This document shows, piece after piece, positions 19,148 through 28,903 of a DNA stretch of 64,000 nt; position 1 is the stretch's first letter; each line of letters starts with the position of its first letter. A model generated the notes under the pieces. That model made no database searches. It saw nothing but the letters and a program-made list of their open reading frames with translations, and had not been told where the DNA came from. This DNA is from Cylindrotheca closterium (lineage: Eukaryota > Bacillariophyta > Bacillariophyceae > Bacillariales > Bacillariaceae): NCBI GenBank assembly GCA_933822405.4, contig CAKOGP040001446.1, positions 106,120-170,119 on the forward strand, given 5' to 3'. A program made the position numbers and the translations under genes.

Positions 19148-22100
19148 AGAACAGATGTCTTGAACACGGCGAACCCAATGTTTATATCAATGCAGAAGGC
19201 TGGTTTTTTGACATAATGGGTCACCTTCTCTTTTTCTTGGATTTCGCAAATATCAGACTTGCCAGGTTATTACTCGTCAATGAACACTTCTGGAATATAG
19301 GGTCCCTCTCACATCGAGGGACCAAGCGGAATCGGAAATTTCCAGACTTATCGTTCTTGGCAGGTTGAATGTCACTAATTATCGATTCACCCGTTAATGG
19401 ATTGTCACTTCGTAAGTGGTGGTGCGCTACGATCAGGTCCAGCCACCTCTGCGACTTTTTTCCAATACTGTACTCCTCGGGAGATTGTCCGAGATTATTG
19501 TTGTCTGTAACTTCCGGTTGTTTGTTTCCAGCGTCCACCATCATCTTCTCCCAACAACAACATGAGGAGGGTATCGCTATCAAGGGATTCTAACAGCTCC
19601 CTAGATGACCAAAGTGCCAAGACCTATGACTCAAAGGGTCGATTAACCAGCCGAAAAAGGAAAGGATCAACCCGAGATGCTCAAAAGAAGCGACGCTCTG
19701 CTTTGAGAGCGGTGTTGATTTTGAGTTTGCTATTCGCGATAGCCATGTGCTCTTCTTTAGCATACACACAGCTGCAATCAACAGAAGAGAATGTAGGAAT
19801 TCAAACTTATCAATCCATTGCGCTAAGTGCTACCGAAGGGGCTGTGGCAATCACTGAACGGAAGTTTCAGGGTTCTGAAGTCATGTCAACTCTGCTCGGA
19901 CAACTTTACCCAAACGCTGCTGACTGGCCGCTGGTTGCCTTTGATGGATACATCCCAATTGCTCAAAAGGTTGCATCCCTTTCTGCTTCTGGTACTCAAG
20001 CATTTATGGTCATATTGGACCCATCAGAGGCACCTGCCTTTGAGACTCACATCAAACAGGTCTACAGGGACCAAGGACGTCCAGAAAATGCCGGATACAG
20101 TGATTTCGGTTTTGGTGTTTGGAGACGAGACGGAAATGAAACAAAGACATACCCTGATGGAAGGCTCCATGATGTTACGGGAGGAAACAGCTGGGGTGGA
20201 ACACGGAACAAGATGGCTGTTTTGGCCATGCACAACTCACCTGCTGCAAGTAGTCTATTGTTGAATCTCTACCCCTTACAAAGTCGAGGAATCCACGTGG
20301 AGAGCATGTTCGACTGTGTCGATGCTCATGACAATACAACAACAAGTCCATCGTGTCCAGTTGTAACTGACATGCTGGAACTTGTGGTAAGTAATGATGT
20401 GTGATGTGTGAACGGTGGGACCAAGTCTAAAGATTTTTGTGTTTCGTTCAAAGGTAAAACCAGGCCCTGCAGGCCTCTTGTTTAATCCAATCTTCCCCAA
20501 GAATGAGCCAAACAACTTTGTCGGATTTGCAACAACCTCTTTGCACTGGGATGAGGTGCTGACAAATGTTGTTCCCGATTACGTGAGTGGCTTGACTTGC
20601 GTCGTGTCAACCGCTACAAGTGCCTTCACATACGAGATCCAGAATGGTAAACCAACACTTGTGGGTGATGGTGACCTCCACGACGATAAATATACCAGTT
20701 ATGCTAAGACCGTGGTTCTGACCCGGTTTCAAACAGGGTCAACCTCCTCAGCGGGGTATACTTTGACCGTGTACCCAACAGAAAAAATGTTCAAAGCCTT
20801 CAGCACCGATAGTCCAGTGGTTGTCTCTCTCGGTTTTGCTGCAGTAATTACTGCTGTGGCCTGCCTGTTCTTTGGATATGATTTTTTGATGCGTCGTGAG
20901 GCCGAACAACGGAAGGCCATTTTGGAAATGAAGCGCAAGTTTGTGCGTTTCATTTCCCACGAAATTCGCACTCCTTTGAACACTGTCTGCATGGGTCTCG
21001 AGTTGCTACAGGCTGAACTGAGGGCTCCAAAAGGCTTGGATGGAGATTCAAAGGTTGCTCAAGAAGAAGATATCAACTTTTGGTTGAATGTTACTGACGA
21101 CACCAACGAGAATGCACATGTCGCAGTGGAAATTCTCAATGACTTGTTGAACTATGACAAGCTAGAGACCGGAACTTTAGAACTCGAGACTCAGCCTGTC
21201 CTCATTTGGGACTTAATAGAGAAGACTGTCAGTCAATTTGGCATTCAAGCAGTCAACAGAAAAGTCGAGCTCAAGTTGGACATGGAACGCCCGTCTGGCG
21301 AAACCATCCCCGACGTTGAAGGTGCCGAGAGCATGGATCCTTACAATGTTATCGGTGATAACGTCCGCCTAGGTCAAATTCTCCGAAACGTGATTTCAAA
21401 TGCACTTAAGTTCACCATGGAGGATGGTCTCATTCAAGTGACAGTCCGGTATGATCCCAATGGATTACCAAATGCAGACCTAATGATGCTAGAAGATGAA
21501 GCAGTACCTAGCCATGACAGAGCAGGTTCGATTTGTATCAGCGTCAAGGATAGTGGAGTTGGTCTGAGTAGGGACCAGCTGGATCGGCTGTTCAGCGAGG
21601 GTGTGCAATTCGACGCAAACCGCCTACAACACGGAGGTGGTAGTGGTCTTGGATTGAATATTGCAAAGGGTCTCGTGGAACAGCACTGTGGCACCATTTT
21701 CGCTGATTCTGAGGGACTCGGGGAAGGAACTACGTTTACAGTTGAATTACCTTTGTACGAATTTGGTGAAGAAGAATTGAGGAAAGCTGAAGACGATAAG
21801 GACAGTGAGACAGAACCCACTACAGCCAATTCCAGTGTGGCAACAAAAGTCGACCATACTGGCGAAATTCGGCTTGCTGCATTACCACTTAAACGACGAA
21901 TATTGGTTGCGGAGGACTCGGATTCGAGTCGGAAAATGCTGATCCGTCTGCTGGAACGTGCTGGCCACACTTGTGTTCCAGCATCAAATGGTAAAGAAGC
22001 AGTGGAATGCATTAAGAAGGACATGAAATGTACATCGTATGACCCAGGTCATATACCGATTGATTGTGTTTTGATGGATTACGAAATGCCTTTGCTGCGT

Positions 22101-22403
22101 GGCCCCGATGCCACCAAGCGTCTTCGAAACTTGGGATTTTCGGGGATCATCCTGGGTGTTACAGGAAATGTTCTGTCGGAGGATGTTGATTTCTTCTTGC
22201 GACATGGAGCAAATGAAGTTATGCCGAAACCTATTAGCCTGAAGAATATTCAGAAATTCTGGAAAGACTACGAAAGTGGAAATTGGAAGGCAAGGCAATC
22301 GCTCAAGCACGTCCAATAGGGATCTATGGGAACAATGATTCATGTATATACGACTTTGTCATTTCTACCATTCATTGGAGATCATCAACCAAAACACCAA
22401 TAA
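19148..22403 (+). repeat. Duplicated segment, copy 2 (histidine kinase unit)
   Basis: This is the counterpart of 12148-15350. The 5' flank carries indels relative to copy 1, including replacement sequence at about 19390-19480. Coding exons and the intron are nearly identical. Offset between the coding parts is exactly 7041 bp. Confidence 0.85.
19562..22319 (+). CDS. Hybrid sensor histidine kinase with C-terminal receiver, copy 2
   Basis: Coding exons are 19562-20386 and 20454-22319 around an intron identical in sequence to that of copy 1, giving 896 aa. Domain order and every catalytic residue are the same: two membrane helices, sensor region, HisKA with FISHEIRTPLN, ATPase and receiver with VLMDYEMP. 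Differences from copy 1 at the protein level are few: MRR for MKM at the start, Ala for Val in DDQSxKTY, Thr for Ala in HDNxTTS, Val for Ile in SPVxVSLG and Ala for Val in EQRKxILEM. Both copies look functional. Because the 5' flanks differ, the two may be expressed differently while sensing the same signal. Confidence 0.92.
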
Positions 22404-22480
22404 CTGCAAGACTAAGCTGTTAAACTATAATTTATTCTCCGATTTTGACTCGTTCTGCCTCCTTGTAAATTCAACTCGCA

Positions 22481-24160
22481 TCAATTTTTATCTTGGGAAA
22501 CAAGATGAGCAGTATTTTGTTGTTCCAACTGCAAGATAAGAGATGTCACCTTCTCTTCTAGAGCGGGAAGGTATTTCTGTACCATCTCTCGACTTTCAAC
22601 GCGCTGCTTCTGTGCCTGCTGTATTTTTATTTCGATTTGAGGTTTGTTTGCTTCCAGTGATTCGTTCATGCTTTTGAGAAACTTCACATCTTCTTTCACC
22701 TTGCTATTTTTCTTTTGCAACGATTGCAGACGCTGTTGTAGTTGTCTCTTTTCTTGCCGTAGTGCCGCCAGATAAGGATTTTCACTCTTGGTTGCTCCAG
22801 GTTTCCTCTCTATTCCATGCTCCTGGCGCAGCTCTTGCAACCGTCCTTCATAGAATATCCGCTGTTGCTCCAGTTGTGACTTCAAGAGAGTATAATATTG
22901 ACTTGCATAGCCTTCCAGTTTTCGATGAAGCACCTCGCCCTCTTGTGTTTCCGACAGGCCTGGACTCTGAGTCCGCTCCAAACTTGCCATGGAGTACGGA
23001 TCCGAAACTTCCACAAGCTTACCGTCTTGCTTGTTTTGTAAGAGTCGATGAACATAGCCCTGACCTGCAAAGTCCCAGACGTGTTGTGTTTGGGTGTCCA
23101 ACGCATAAGCATGCAAGGTTTCGTCATAGTGTTTCCTGGCACAACTTCGATTGAACTGGCGGGCTGTAAAGTCGTCATCTCGACTTGGATGCAGCGTGGA
23201 AGATGGGGAGGCTGCTACTGCTGCTGGTCGCGAAGTAACCCTCCGGGGACTACCAATTGCCTTGCACGACGTCTTGTCGCTGTCGTGGAACTGACAACTA
23301 GTGCTATTCTCACTGGAATTTAGAAGATCCGAACCCTGACCATCATCTAACGGAGTTACACAAGAAACCACACCGCATATCAGACAAACATAGTTGTTCT
23401 CGGTGGTCCCACAGATGTGGCATTGACTCAACGCATCGTTCAATCCAGCATGGTCATATCGGCACACTGGACATGGTGAGTCTTGGCACTTCAATATGCA
23501 ATCCAAATGGAAGGTATGATTGCAAACAGTGGTGAAGATCCCTGGAGAAGACGTCTGATTCTTCGAGTTCATATGTTCCAAACAAACTGCACAGTTGAAG
23601 TCGTCCGGGACGTTCCCTGCAACACCTAGAGCTCCTGCACTCATGGTTGTTTGTTTGGACGCAAACAAGGGATTCAATAGTGACACTCCGTTATGACCAT
23701 TCAGCGCTACCACAGGAACAGGTTTACACGTGATGGTTTCATCAAGAAAGGTGTAGGGTCTACCGTCCAGCTCATGGCAAAAATCATCAGCAGCTTCAGG
23801 TGAAGACATATGGAATAGAATAAGATAAGTCTTGTCGTTGTCTTCGTTATTGTCCAAAGAACCGCCGTCCTCCAAAACGTCGATTACAATTCGAACATGC
23901 AAGATCCACGGTCTATGCGATCTTGCCAAGTTCAAGATCCCTTCAGTAACTTGGTCTGGTGGAACCTCGACCAAAGCAACCATAGAATCAACATTGCACC
24001 CTTCATTCTGTTGTTGTTGTTTGAATTCTTCTAACGATTCTGCACTGATTTCTTGCTGCGATTTGGTCTCCTTCTCCAGCGTGTATACATCTCCACCGTA
24101 AGTTCCCAGTGCTGGATTTCCAAACAGAATGGGTCTTCTTCGTAGTTTGGAAGTGCTCAT
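22481..24160 (-). CDS. BRCA1-associated protein (BRAP/IMP)-like RING E3 ligase
   Basis: The 559-aa protein has the full BRAP layout. An RRM-like BRAP2 segment spans about 55-165 (MVALVEVPPDQVTEGI, TYLILFHMSSPEAADDF and PYTFLDETITC, where the Glu-Leu-Asp-Gly-Arg-Pro-Tyr-x-Phe stretch is characteristic). A RING-H2 finger covers about 190-233 (CAVCLEHM...CNHTFHLDCILKC...CPVCR). A UBP-type zinc finger follows (CHICGTTENNYVCLICG...CARKHYDETLHAYAL, with HVWDFAGQGYVHRL), then a long coiled coil (about 410-550). Known relatives bind ubiquitin, act as E3 ligases and restrain MAPK signalling in animals; only the ligase activity can be assumed here. The UBP finger has an unusually long Ser-rich insert between its Cys pairs and ARKHYDET. 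The gene is single-exon. Its 5' leader holds three copies of TGTGCTCATG (24158-24182). Confidence 0.88.
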   Translation of the reverse strand: MSTSKLRRRPILFGNPALGTYGGDVYTLEKETKSQQEISAESLEEFKQQQQNEGCNVDSMVALVEVPPDQVTEGILNLARSHRPWILHVRIVIDVLEDGGSLDNNEDNDKTYLILFHMSSPEAADDFCHELDGRPYTFLDETITCKPVPVVALNGHNGVSLLNPLFASKQTTMSAGALGVAGNVPDDFNCAVCLEHMNSKNQTSSPGIFTTVCNHTFHLDCILKCQDSPCPVCRYDHAGLNDALSQCHICGTTENNYVCLICGVVSCVTPLDDGQGSDLLNSSENSTSCQFHDSDKTSCKAIGSPRRVTSRPAAVAASPSSTLHPSRDDDFTARQFNRSCARKHYDETLHAYALDTQTQHVWDFAGQGYVHRLLQNKQDGKLVEVSDPYSMASLERTQSPGLSETQEGEVLHRKLEGYASQYYTLLKSQLEQQRIFYEGRLQELRQEHGIERKPGATKSENPYLAALRQEKRQLQQRLQSLQKKNSKVKEDVKFLKSMNESLEANKPQIEIKIQQAQKQRVESREMVQKYLPALEEKVTSLILQLEQQNTAHLVSQDKN

Positions 24161-24500
24161 GTGTGCTCATGTGTGCTCATGTTGTGCTTCTGAAATTGCT
24201 TTAATTGCGTCTCGTAAAGTTTTTCTGAAAGGTTCTTTTCGTTTCTCCATTACTCCGTTTCCCATTTTGCATCATTTGCAACAAGCCTCAATACTCGCAG
24301 CATTTAATGGCCATACTGATGTCCGGACTCAATTAGACGAGGACTACAAAACAAGGTGCTAGTATCGAAGAAAGATGGTGTCAAGTGGAGTGACAAGAGA
24401 TGAATTCTGAACCAGTCCTTATGCATGTGAAGGAATCAAGAACCAACAAGTCTTTCATAGGTATGCAGAGTTTCTGATGATTCTAACCACCCTTTCATCG

Positions 24501-26150
24501 TCATCTTCTATACCTTTTATTACTACCATTATCTTCAGAAGGATACGAGTTCCCGTCTCGCTGATCCTGATAGCCGCGCTTCCCTCTTGGTGACTGTCCT
24601 CGGTCCTGTGGCCGACTTTGATCATCTTTGCCCCTACCACGACCATCTCTAGCATAACGATCATCATTGTAACCTCCTCGTCCTGCCCTTCTAGACCGAT
24701 CCTCGTCACGGTATCCTCGCCGATTGTCGAAACGTCGAACATCTTGCGGTGGGCCACGATTTTGTTGTGGGCGACCATTGTACTGTGGCCGCTGTTGCTG
24801 TGGTCGTGGCGGTCGTCCCTTTGAATATTGTCGTTCTTCGTTAGTCGAATACTCCCGTCGCTGGTCTTGACGACGATGTTGAGGGGGTCGGCGCTCGGGA
24901 TATTCCTTTTGTATCAGACGGTCTCGAGTCAATCGGTATCGAAAGGGCAGTGGTTTCTCGTGACGCCGGACTGGCTGCGTCGACTGATATACCAAGGCTT
25001 GTTCGACGTCCCACGAAGATTTGCAATCTGATGGAATCAACTGATCTTGAATGCGCTGGCAGCAATCAAAAATCGAATTGGCTGGAATGTATCGGCCGGT
25101 AGCCTGCAGTCGTTTCAAGTTTCTAGATAACAAGGTGGAGAATTCTACCCATGGTATGTTGTGCTGCTGCTTGTCATCCTCTTCCAGTTTCCAAGTAGGA
25201 TGACACAGCACAAAATGAACAGGTCGGTTGGTCAAACAAGCAATATCCAAGACTTGTTGGAAGTCCTTGGCCTTGGAGTTGGTATTTCCCCACGCCAATG
25301 GAATCTCTGGTGATGCTGCCTTTACTAGATAATGAGCCACTTGAATGGCCGATTGGTTGGTCTTGGTATGAGGTTTGAAGAGGGACTCCAAGCAAAAGAC
25401 GTCTGTATTAGTTGGAAGTTGAGGGTCGTCTTTGGACAAGAAGCCTTCCACCACTGAAATGAGCACTGCTGCTACATCAGGTGAAGTCTCGCCATCATTT
25501 CTTCTTTGATTGTTTCTAGAATGGACATTGTTGGAGTAATGCTGGGAAAGGGCATCTGCAAACTCGGTTGTAGATAGGTCACCGTTCCAGCGTTTCAAAA
25601 TGAGATTCAACTCGGGATTATCATTCTGTATTCGTTGAGCAAGTGTCTTTCCTTGTACTTGCCGTTGCAACTCTTGTGGTATTGTCGATGATTCTTCTTC
25701 TTTGTTGTGGACATCGTTGTTGTTGTTGTTGCTGTTGCTGTTGCTATTTGGACTTGCTTTCGTCGTTATCAAAGTCAACCATTGTTGTGTGGCAATGGAC
25801 ACGTAGACATCCAATTGATCGTCAAGACAAACATCCTGCAGCCCATCAATATCTTTCAACACAGTCGTCTTCCCACAACACTGAGGTCCAATGGTAATAT
25901 AGAGTGGCGCGGGATCTTTCTTCTTTTCTCCATTTCCAGGCAATGCTGATGATGATAATTCCGTTGCAATGGAAGACTTGGCGGCTGCCATTCTAGTCAA
26001 TGCCAATAATGATGTCCTCGTCGTGGAAGGATTGGCTGGTGGTCCAACAACAAGCCTAGCGTGATCCAGCGGAAAAGATGATGTAGGACTAAGGAGGATA
26101 CACAATGATGAAAGGCAAAACAGAAAGATGTTGTTGAAGCGATATATCAT
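24501..26150 (-). CDS. P-loop protein with putative plastid leader and Arg/Gly-rich tail
   Basis: I do not recognise this 549-aa protein as a named family. It starts with a hydrophobic signal (about residues 8-24) followed by TSSFPLDHAR, a Phe just after the likely cleavage site, which fits the diatom plastid motif. A Walker A loop GPQCCGKTT lies at about 88-96, followed by LQDVCLDDQLDVYV, which resembles the start of a nucleoside or polynucleotide kinase fold. LILKRWNG, FCLESLFKP and RPVHFVLCHPTWK follow, the last resembling a kinase strand. The C-terminal 160 residues are Arg/Gly/Gln/Tyr-rich with RGGYNDDR- and GRGRGKDD-like units, typical of RNA-binding tails. A poly-Asn/Ser insert is encoded by a trinucleotide run near 25715-25750. 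The family was inferred from motifs only. Confidence 0.6.
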   Translation of the reverse strand: MIYRFNNIFLFCLSSLCILLSPTSSFPLDHARLVVGPPANPSTTRTSLLALTRMAAAKSSIATELSSSALPGNGEKKKDPAPLYITIGPQCCGKTTVLKDIDGLQDVCLDDQLDVYVSIATQQWLTLITTKASPNSNSNSNNNNNDVHNKEEESSTIPQELQRQVQGKTLAQRIQNDNPELNLILKRWNGDLSTTEFADALSQHYSNNVHSRNNQRRNDGETSPDVAAVLISVVEGFLSKDDPQLPTNTDVFCLESLFKPHTKTNQSAIQVAHYLVKAASPEIPLAWGNTNSKAKDFQQVLDIACLTNRPVHFVLCHPTWKLEEDDKQQHNIPWVEFSTLLSRNLKRLQATGRYIPANSIFDCCQRIQDQLIPSDCKSSWDVEQALVYQSTQPVRRHEKPLPFRYRLTRDRLIQKEYPERRPPQHRRQDQRREYSTNEERQYSKGRPPRPQQQRPQYNGRPQQNRGPPQDVRRFDNRRGYRDEDRSRRAGRGGYNDDRYARDGRGRGKDDQSRPQDRGQSPRGKRGYQDQRDGNSYPSEDNGSNKRYRR

Positions 26151-26448
26151 TCAAAAAGAGAATCCTCTTTTTGTGCCAACAGAAAGGCTATTGGCAAGAG
26201 ATGTTCAATGTTGAAAATGGATGGTGGTTTGGTTTTGGATCGCAATCAGATTTTAAAAAGGGGCAAAGGGTATTTTAAAATACCTCTTTTGTTTTGTATC
26301 CAACCTCCCCCAAATATGAACTTTGCAAACAACAGCCACATTTATTTGCATTGCACAATAAGCTTCGGCTTTGCTCACCTTTTACTCCAAGAGTCAGTCC
26401 ACACTAAAACTATATTTTGGGTTCTATTGAATAGAACACGCAACAGAC

Positions 26449-27246
26449 ATGAATCGACAACCTGCGAACATATTGGATCGTCCTCTGAGGGCCTCCAGGT
26501 GAGTCAATCAGCACGGAGTGTGTTGCTACTCGTATAGTATCCATCATTGTGATATCTTGTGGCATTGTTGTTGATCGCTTGTGCCAATATCCACGGCTGT
26601 ACCTACTATTTGTCTTGAAATACTCAAGTTTTCTCATTTTCTTCTCGTTCTATGTTTGCACAGAGCCGGCGACACCATGGTTTCCATGAGCTCCTTTGCC
26701 TATCTTTATAGCGAACTGGTCCAGTATCATCAGAATCGCGTCGATAGCATATCCGAATTGGAACGTCGTTTGGAATCCTCTGGCTACGGAGTGGGTCTAA
26801 AAATGTTGGAGCTGCTTGCGTACCGATCGCGGGAATACAAGCGAGAAATCCGATTGATGAATGCCCTCCAATTTGTTTCGACCACGGTGTGGAAGTCTCT
26901 CTTTGGCAAGCCTGCGGATTCTTTGGAACGAAGTATAGATCATGCGGACGAATACATGATTGTCGATTACGAACCGCTGACTAGTACCTTTGTCAGTGTC
27001 CCCTCTGACTTTGGACAATTGAGCGTGGATGCGTACATGAGTGGGATCATTGCCGGTGTCTTGTCCGGGGCTGGATTTTCGGCGCGAGTCACGGCGCATT
27101 CGGTCCAACTGGAAGAAGGAGAGCACAGCACGGCGCCACCGTCCCAATTCAATAGCACCAACTTGCCACCTCGGACAGAGAAGGCTGTCTTTTTGGTCAA
27201 GTTTTCACCGGAAGTCCTGGAACGAGATGCTGGAATGGATAGGTAG
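26449..27246 (+). CDS. TRAPPC5: TRAPP complex subunit 5 (Trs31-like)
   Basis: Coding exons are 26449-26498 and 26664-27246 (165-bp GTGAGT...CAG intron, split Arg codon), giving 210 aa. The short first exon supplies NILDRPLRAS, the conserved N-terminus of TRAPPC5. Exon 2 gives MVSMSSFAYLYSELVQY, VGLKMLELL, VSTTVWKSLFGKPAD, YMIVDYEPLTSTFVSVP and the C-terminal GFSARVTAH...AVFLVKFSPEVLERD. TRAPPC5 is a core small subunit of the Bet3/TRAPP fold, part of the exchange factor for Rab1 at the ER-Golgi, and length fits the family (about 190-210 aa). A Ser/Pro insert (about 185-200) in the last strand pair is longer than usual. The gene is divergent from the P-loop gene, with about 300 bp between starts. 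Confidence 0.93.
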
Positions 27247-27409
27247 AAGAACAACAAGAATGATACTACTAACTATAAGAGGGACAATCACTACACATTC
27301 ACATGTATTGATCCAAGTCAAACACTGGGCTAGTTTGATGATCATAATTGCATCGATTGTTGCAAGATCCATTTGACATACATATCACATATATATAGTA
27401 TATATTCCA

Positions 27410-28186
27410 TTACCTCCTGAATCCATTTAATATCTCCAAAGCATCGTCCGCAAAACACCGATTACAACTTCGCCGATACCAAACTTCCTCTTGTTCTTCT
27501 ACTACTTGTTCTACGTCATTTTGGTGTTCCGAACTGTTTTTCTTTTTCTTTTTCTGTTTGCCACGTTTACGAATAGAAAGGTTCCCAAGCCAGTTGGAAG
27601 GTGGCGAATCGGGGGGAGGATGGGTGGGTGTATCGACCGAGGGCGAAGGGCTACTGCTGTCCACCGTCCTTGGTGTATTGGGCATCGATTTGACTTTTTG
27701 AGGAGTCTTTAGCAACTCAATCACAGATGGTTTGTCATCGTCCATTTCTCCAGATGGTTGGCTGTGTTTTGTGACAAGTGCAAATTTGATTGGGTTAGAT
27801 ATGGTCTCCACTACAAAATACAAGATACAAAATGCATATCTGATATATCAAAAGGCGATTTCAGATTGATGAAATTCTTACCCAGCGATCGTTTGCATTA
27901 GATCCATCCCAACAAGGACAGAGTCTCCTCCCTCTGTGTTTGTCGAGTATCCTGATAGAGAATTGGTCGAAGAGAATCGCTTGGGAGGTGAACCACCTGC
28001 CTTCTGCAAGATGAATTCGTCCGATTTATCATTGTTGCCCAGTGCTCGCATGATTCCAGCCATGCTGCTATCCGTAGACTCTGCCGAGTTTTGCGAGTAC
28101 GATAGGGAGACATTGCCATCGTTGGTTGGTGATCTTTTGTAGACAACCGAGTCATCAAATACAAAGGAGGCGCCTTGTGCTGACAT
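27410..28186 (-). CDS. Hypothetical protein, two exons
   Basis: I do not recognise this gene. Exons 28186-27882 and 27761-27410 join through a GTAAGA...CACAG intron of 120 bp and keep the frame, giving 218 aa. The first exon is Ser/Asn-rich (GASFVFDDSVVYKRS, DEFILQKAGGSPPKRF). The second has PSVIELLKTP, a Ser/Pro linker, a poly-Lys run (about residues 175-181, nuclear-signal-like) and an ending with RRSCNRCFADDALEIL. The exon choice rests on frame: an earlier AG at 27804 would bring an immediate stop. The charge pattern suggests a mostly disordered nuclear or cytosolic protein. It is transcribed convergently with TRAPPC5. Confidence 0.55.
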
Positions 28187-28903
28187 TCTGTTCGATTAGT
28201 TGGTGTGTGTTCGTTTCAAAATTCGTTGTTGTACCGGTACAGTATGTGGGTGGATGAATTCTGGATTCAAGTAACTTCGGTGTTCAGTTTTCTACCGTGA
28301 AGTTTTACCGTTACTGCGGTGATTGATGTAATCGAAGATCTCTGAAAAATCAAATGATGATGGAATGATGGACAATAGGGTACCGTTGGCGTCTCTTCTT
28401 AAAATGTAAATAGAAAAGCAGATGTGATTCCAAACGAACTCGTAATAGAATGAATCAATCTCTGATCATGTGAGAGCAACAAGCGATGAATAAAATAAGT
28501 TTGATGAGTGGTGTTCACGAGATGGATTTTGCCAACTTCATTCAATTCCCTGCAACAAGTGTAAAGTCGTCACTTGCAGAAACACCTCAACTTGTATTTT
28601 AATAATATTTGGTTGATCCAAAATTTGTGCACGAGGACCTCTCGGTTTTTGAGTTGGAGGGTCAGTCATTGCCAGCGTCCGTTCAGTACACGTGTGTACC
28701 GAGCATCCGGTATTGAACTAACGATAGAAGCCAGCCTCGCCGGGAATAACGAACCAATCGGCCTACCCAGAAAATTTCTGTTGTCATATTCTTGTCAATT
28801 TTTTGGCCAATCCGAACACGTCCATCATCCATTGCCTTCCAATAGAAACCTGCGAAATAGGCGCGGAAGTGTTCTATCAAACCCAGACTATTGCATGACA
28901 TTA
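28187..28903. other. Intergenic, nothing recognised
   Basis: Upstream region of the 28186 gene and downstream region of the glycosidase. Open stretches on the plus strand here are antisense to the glycosidase end. No RNA gene or repeat was seen. Confidence 0.4.
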
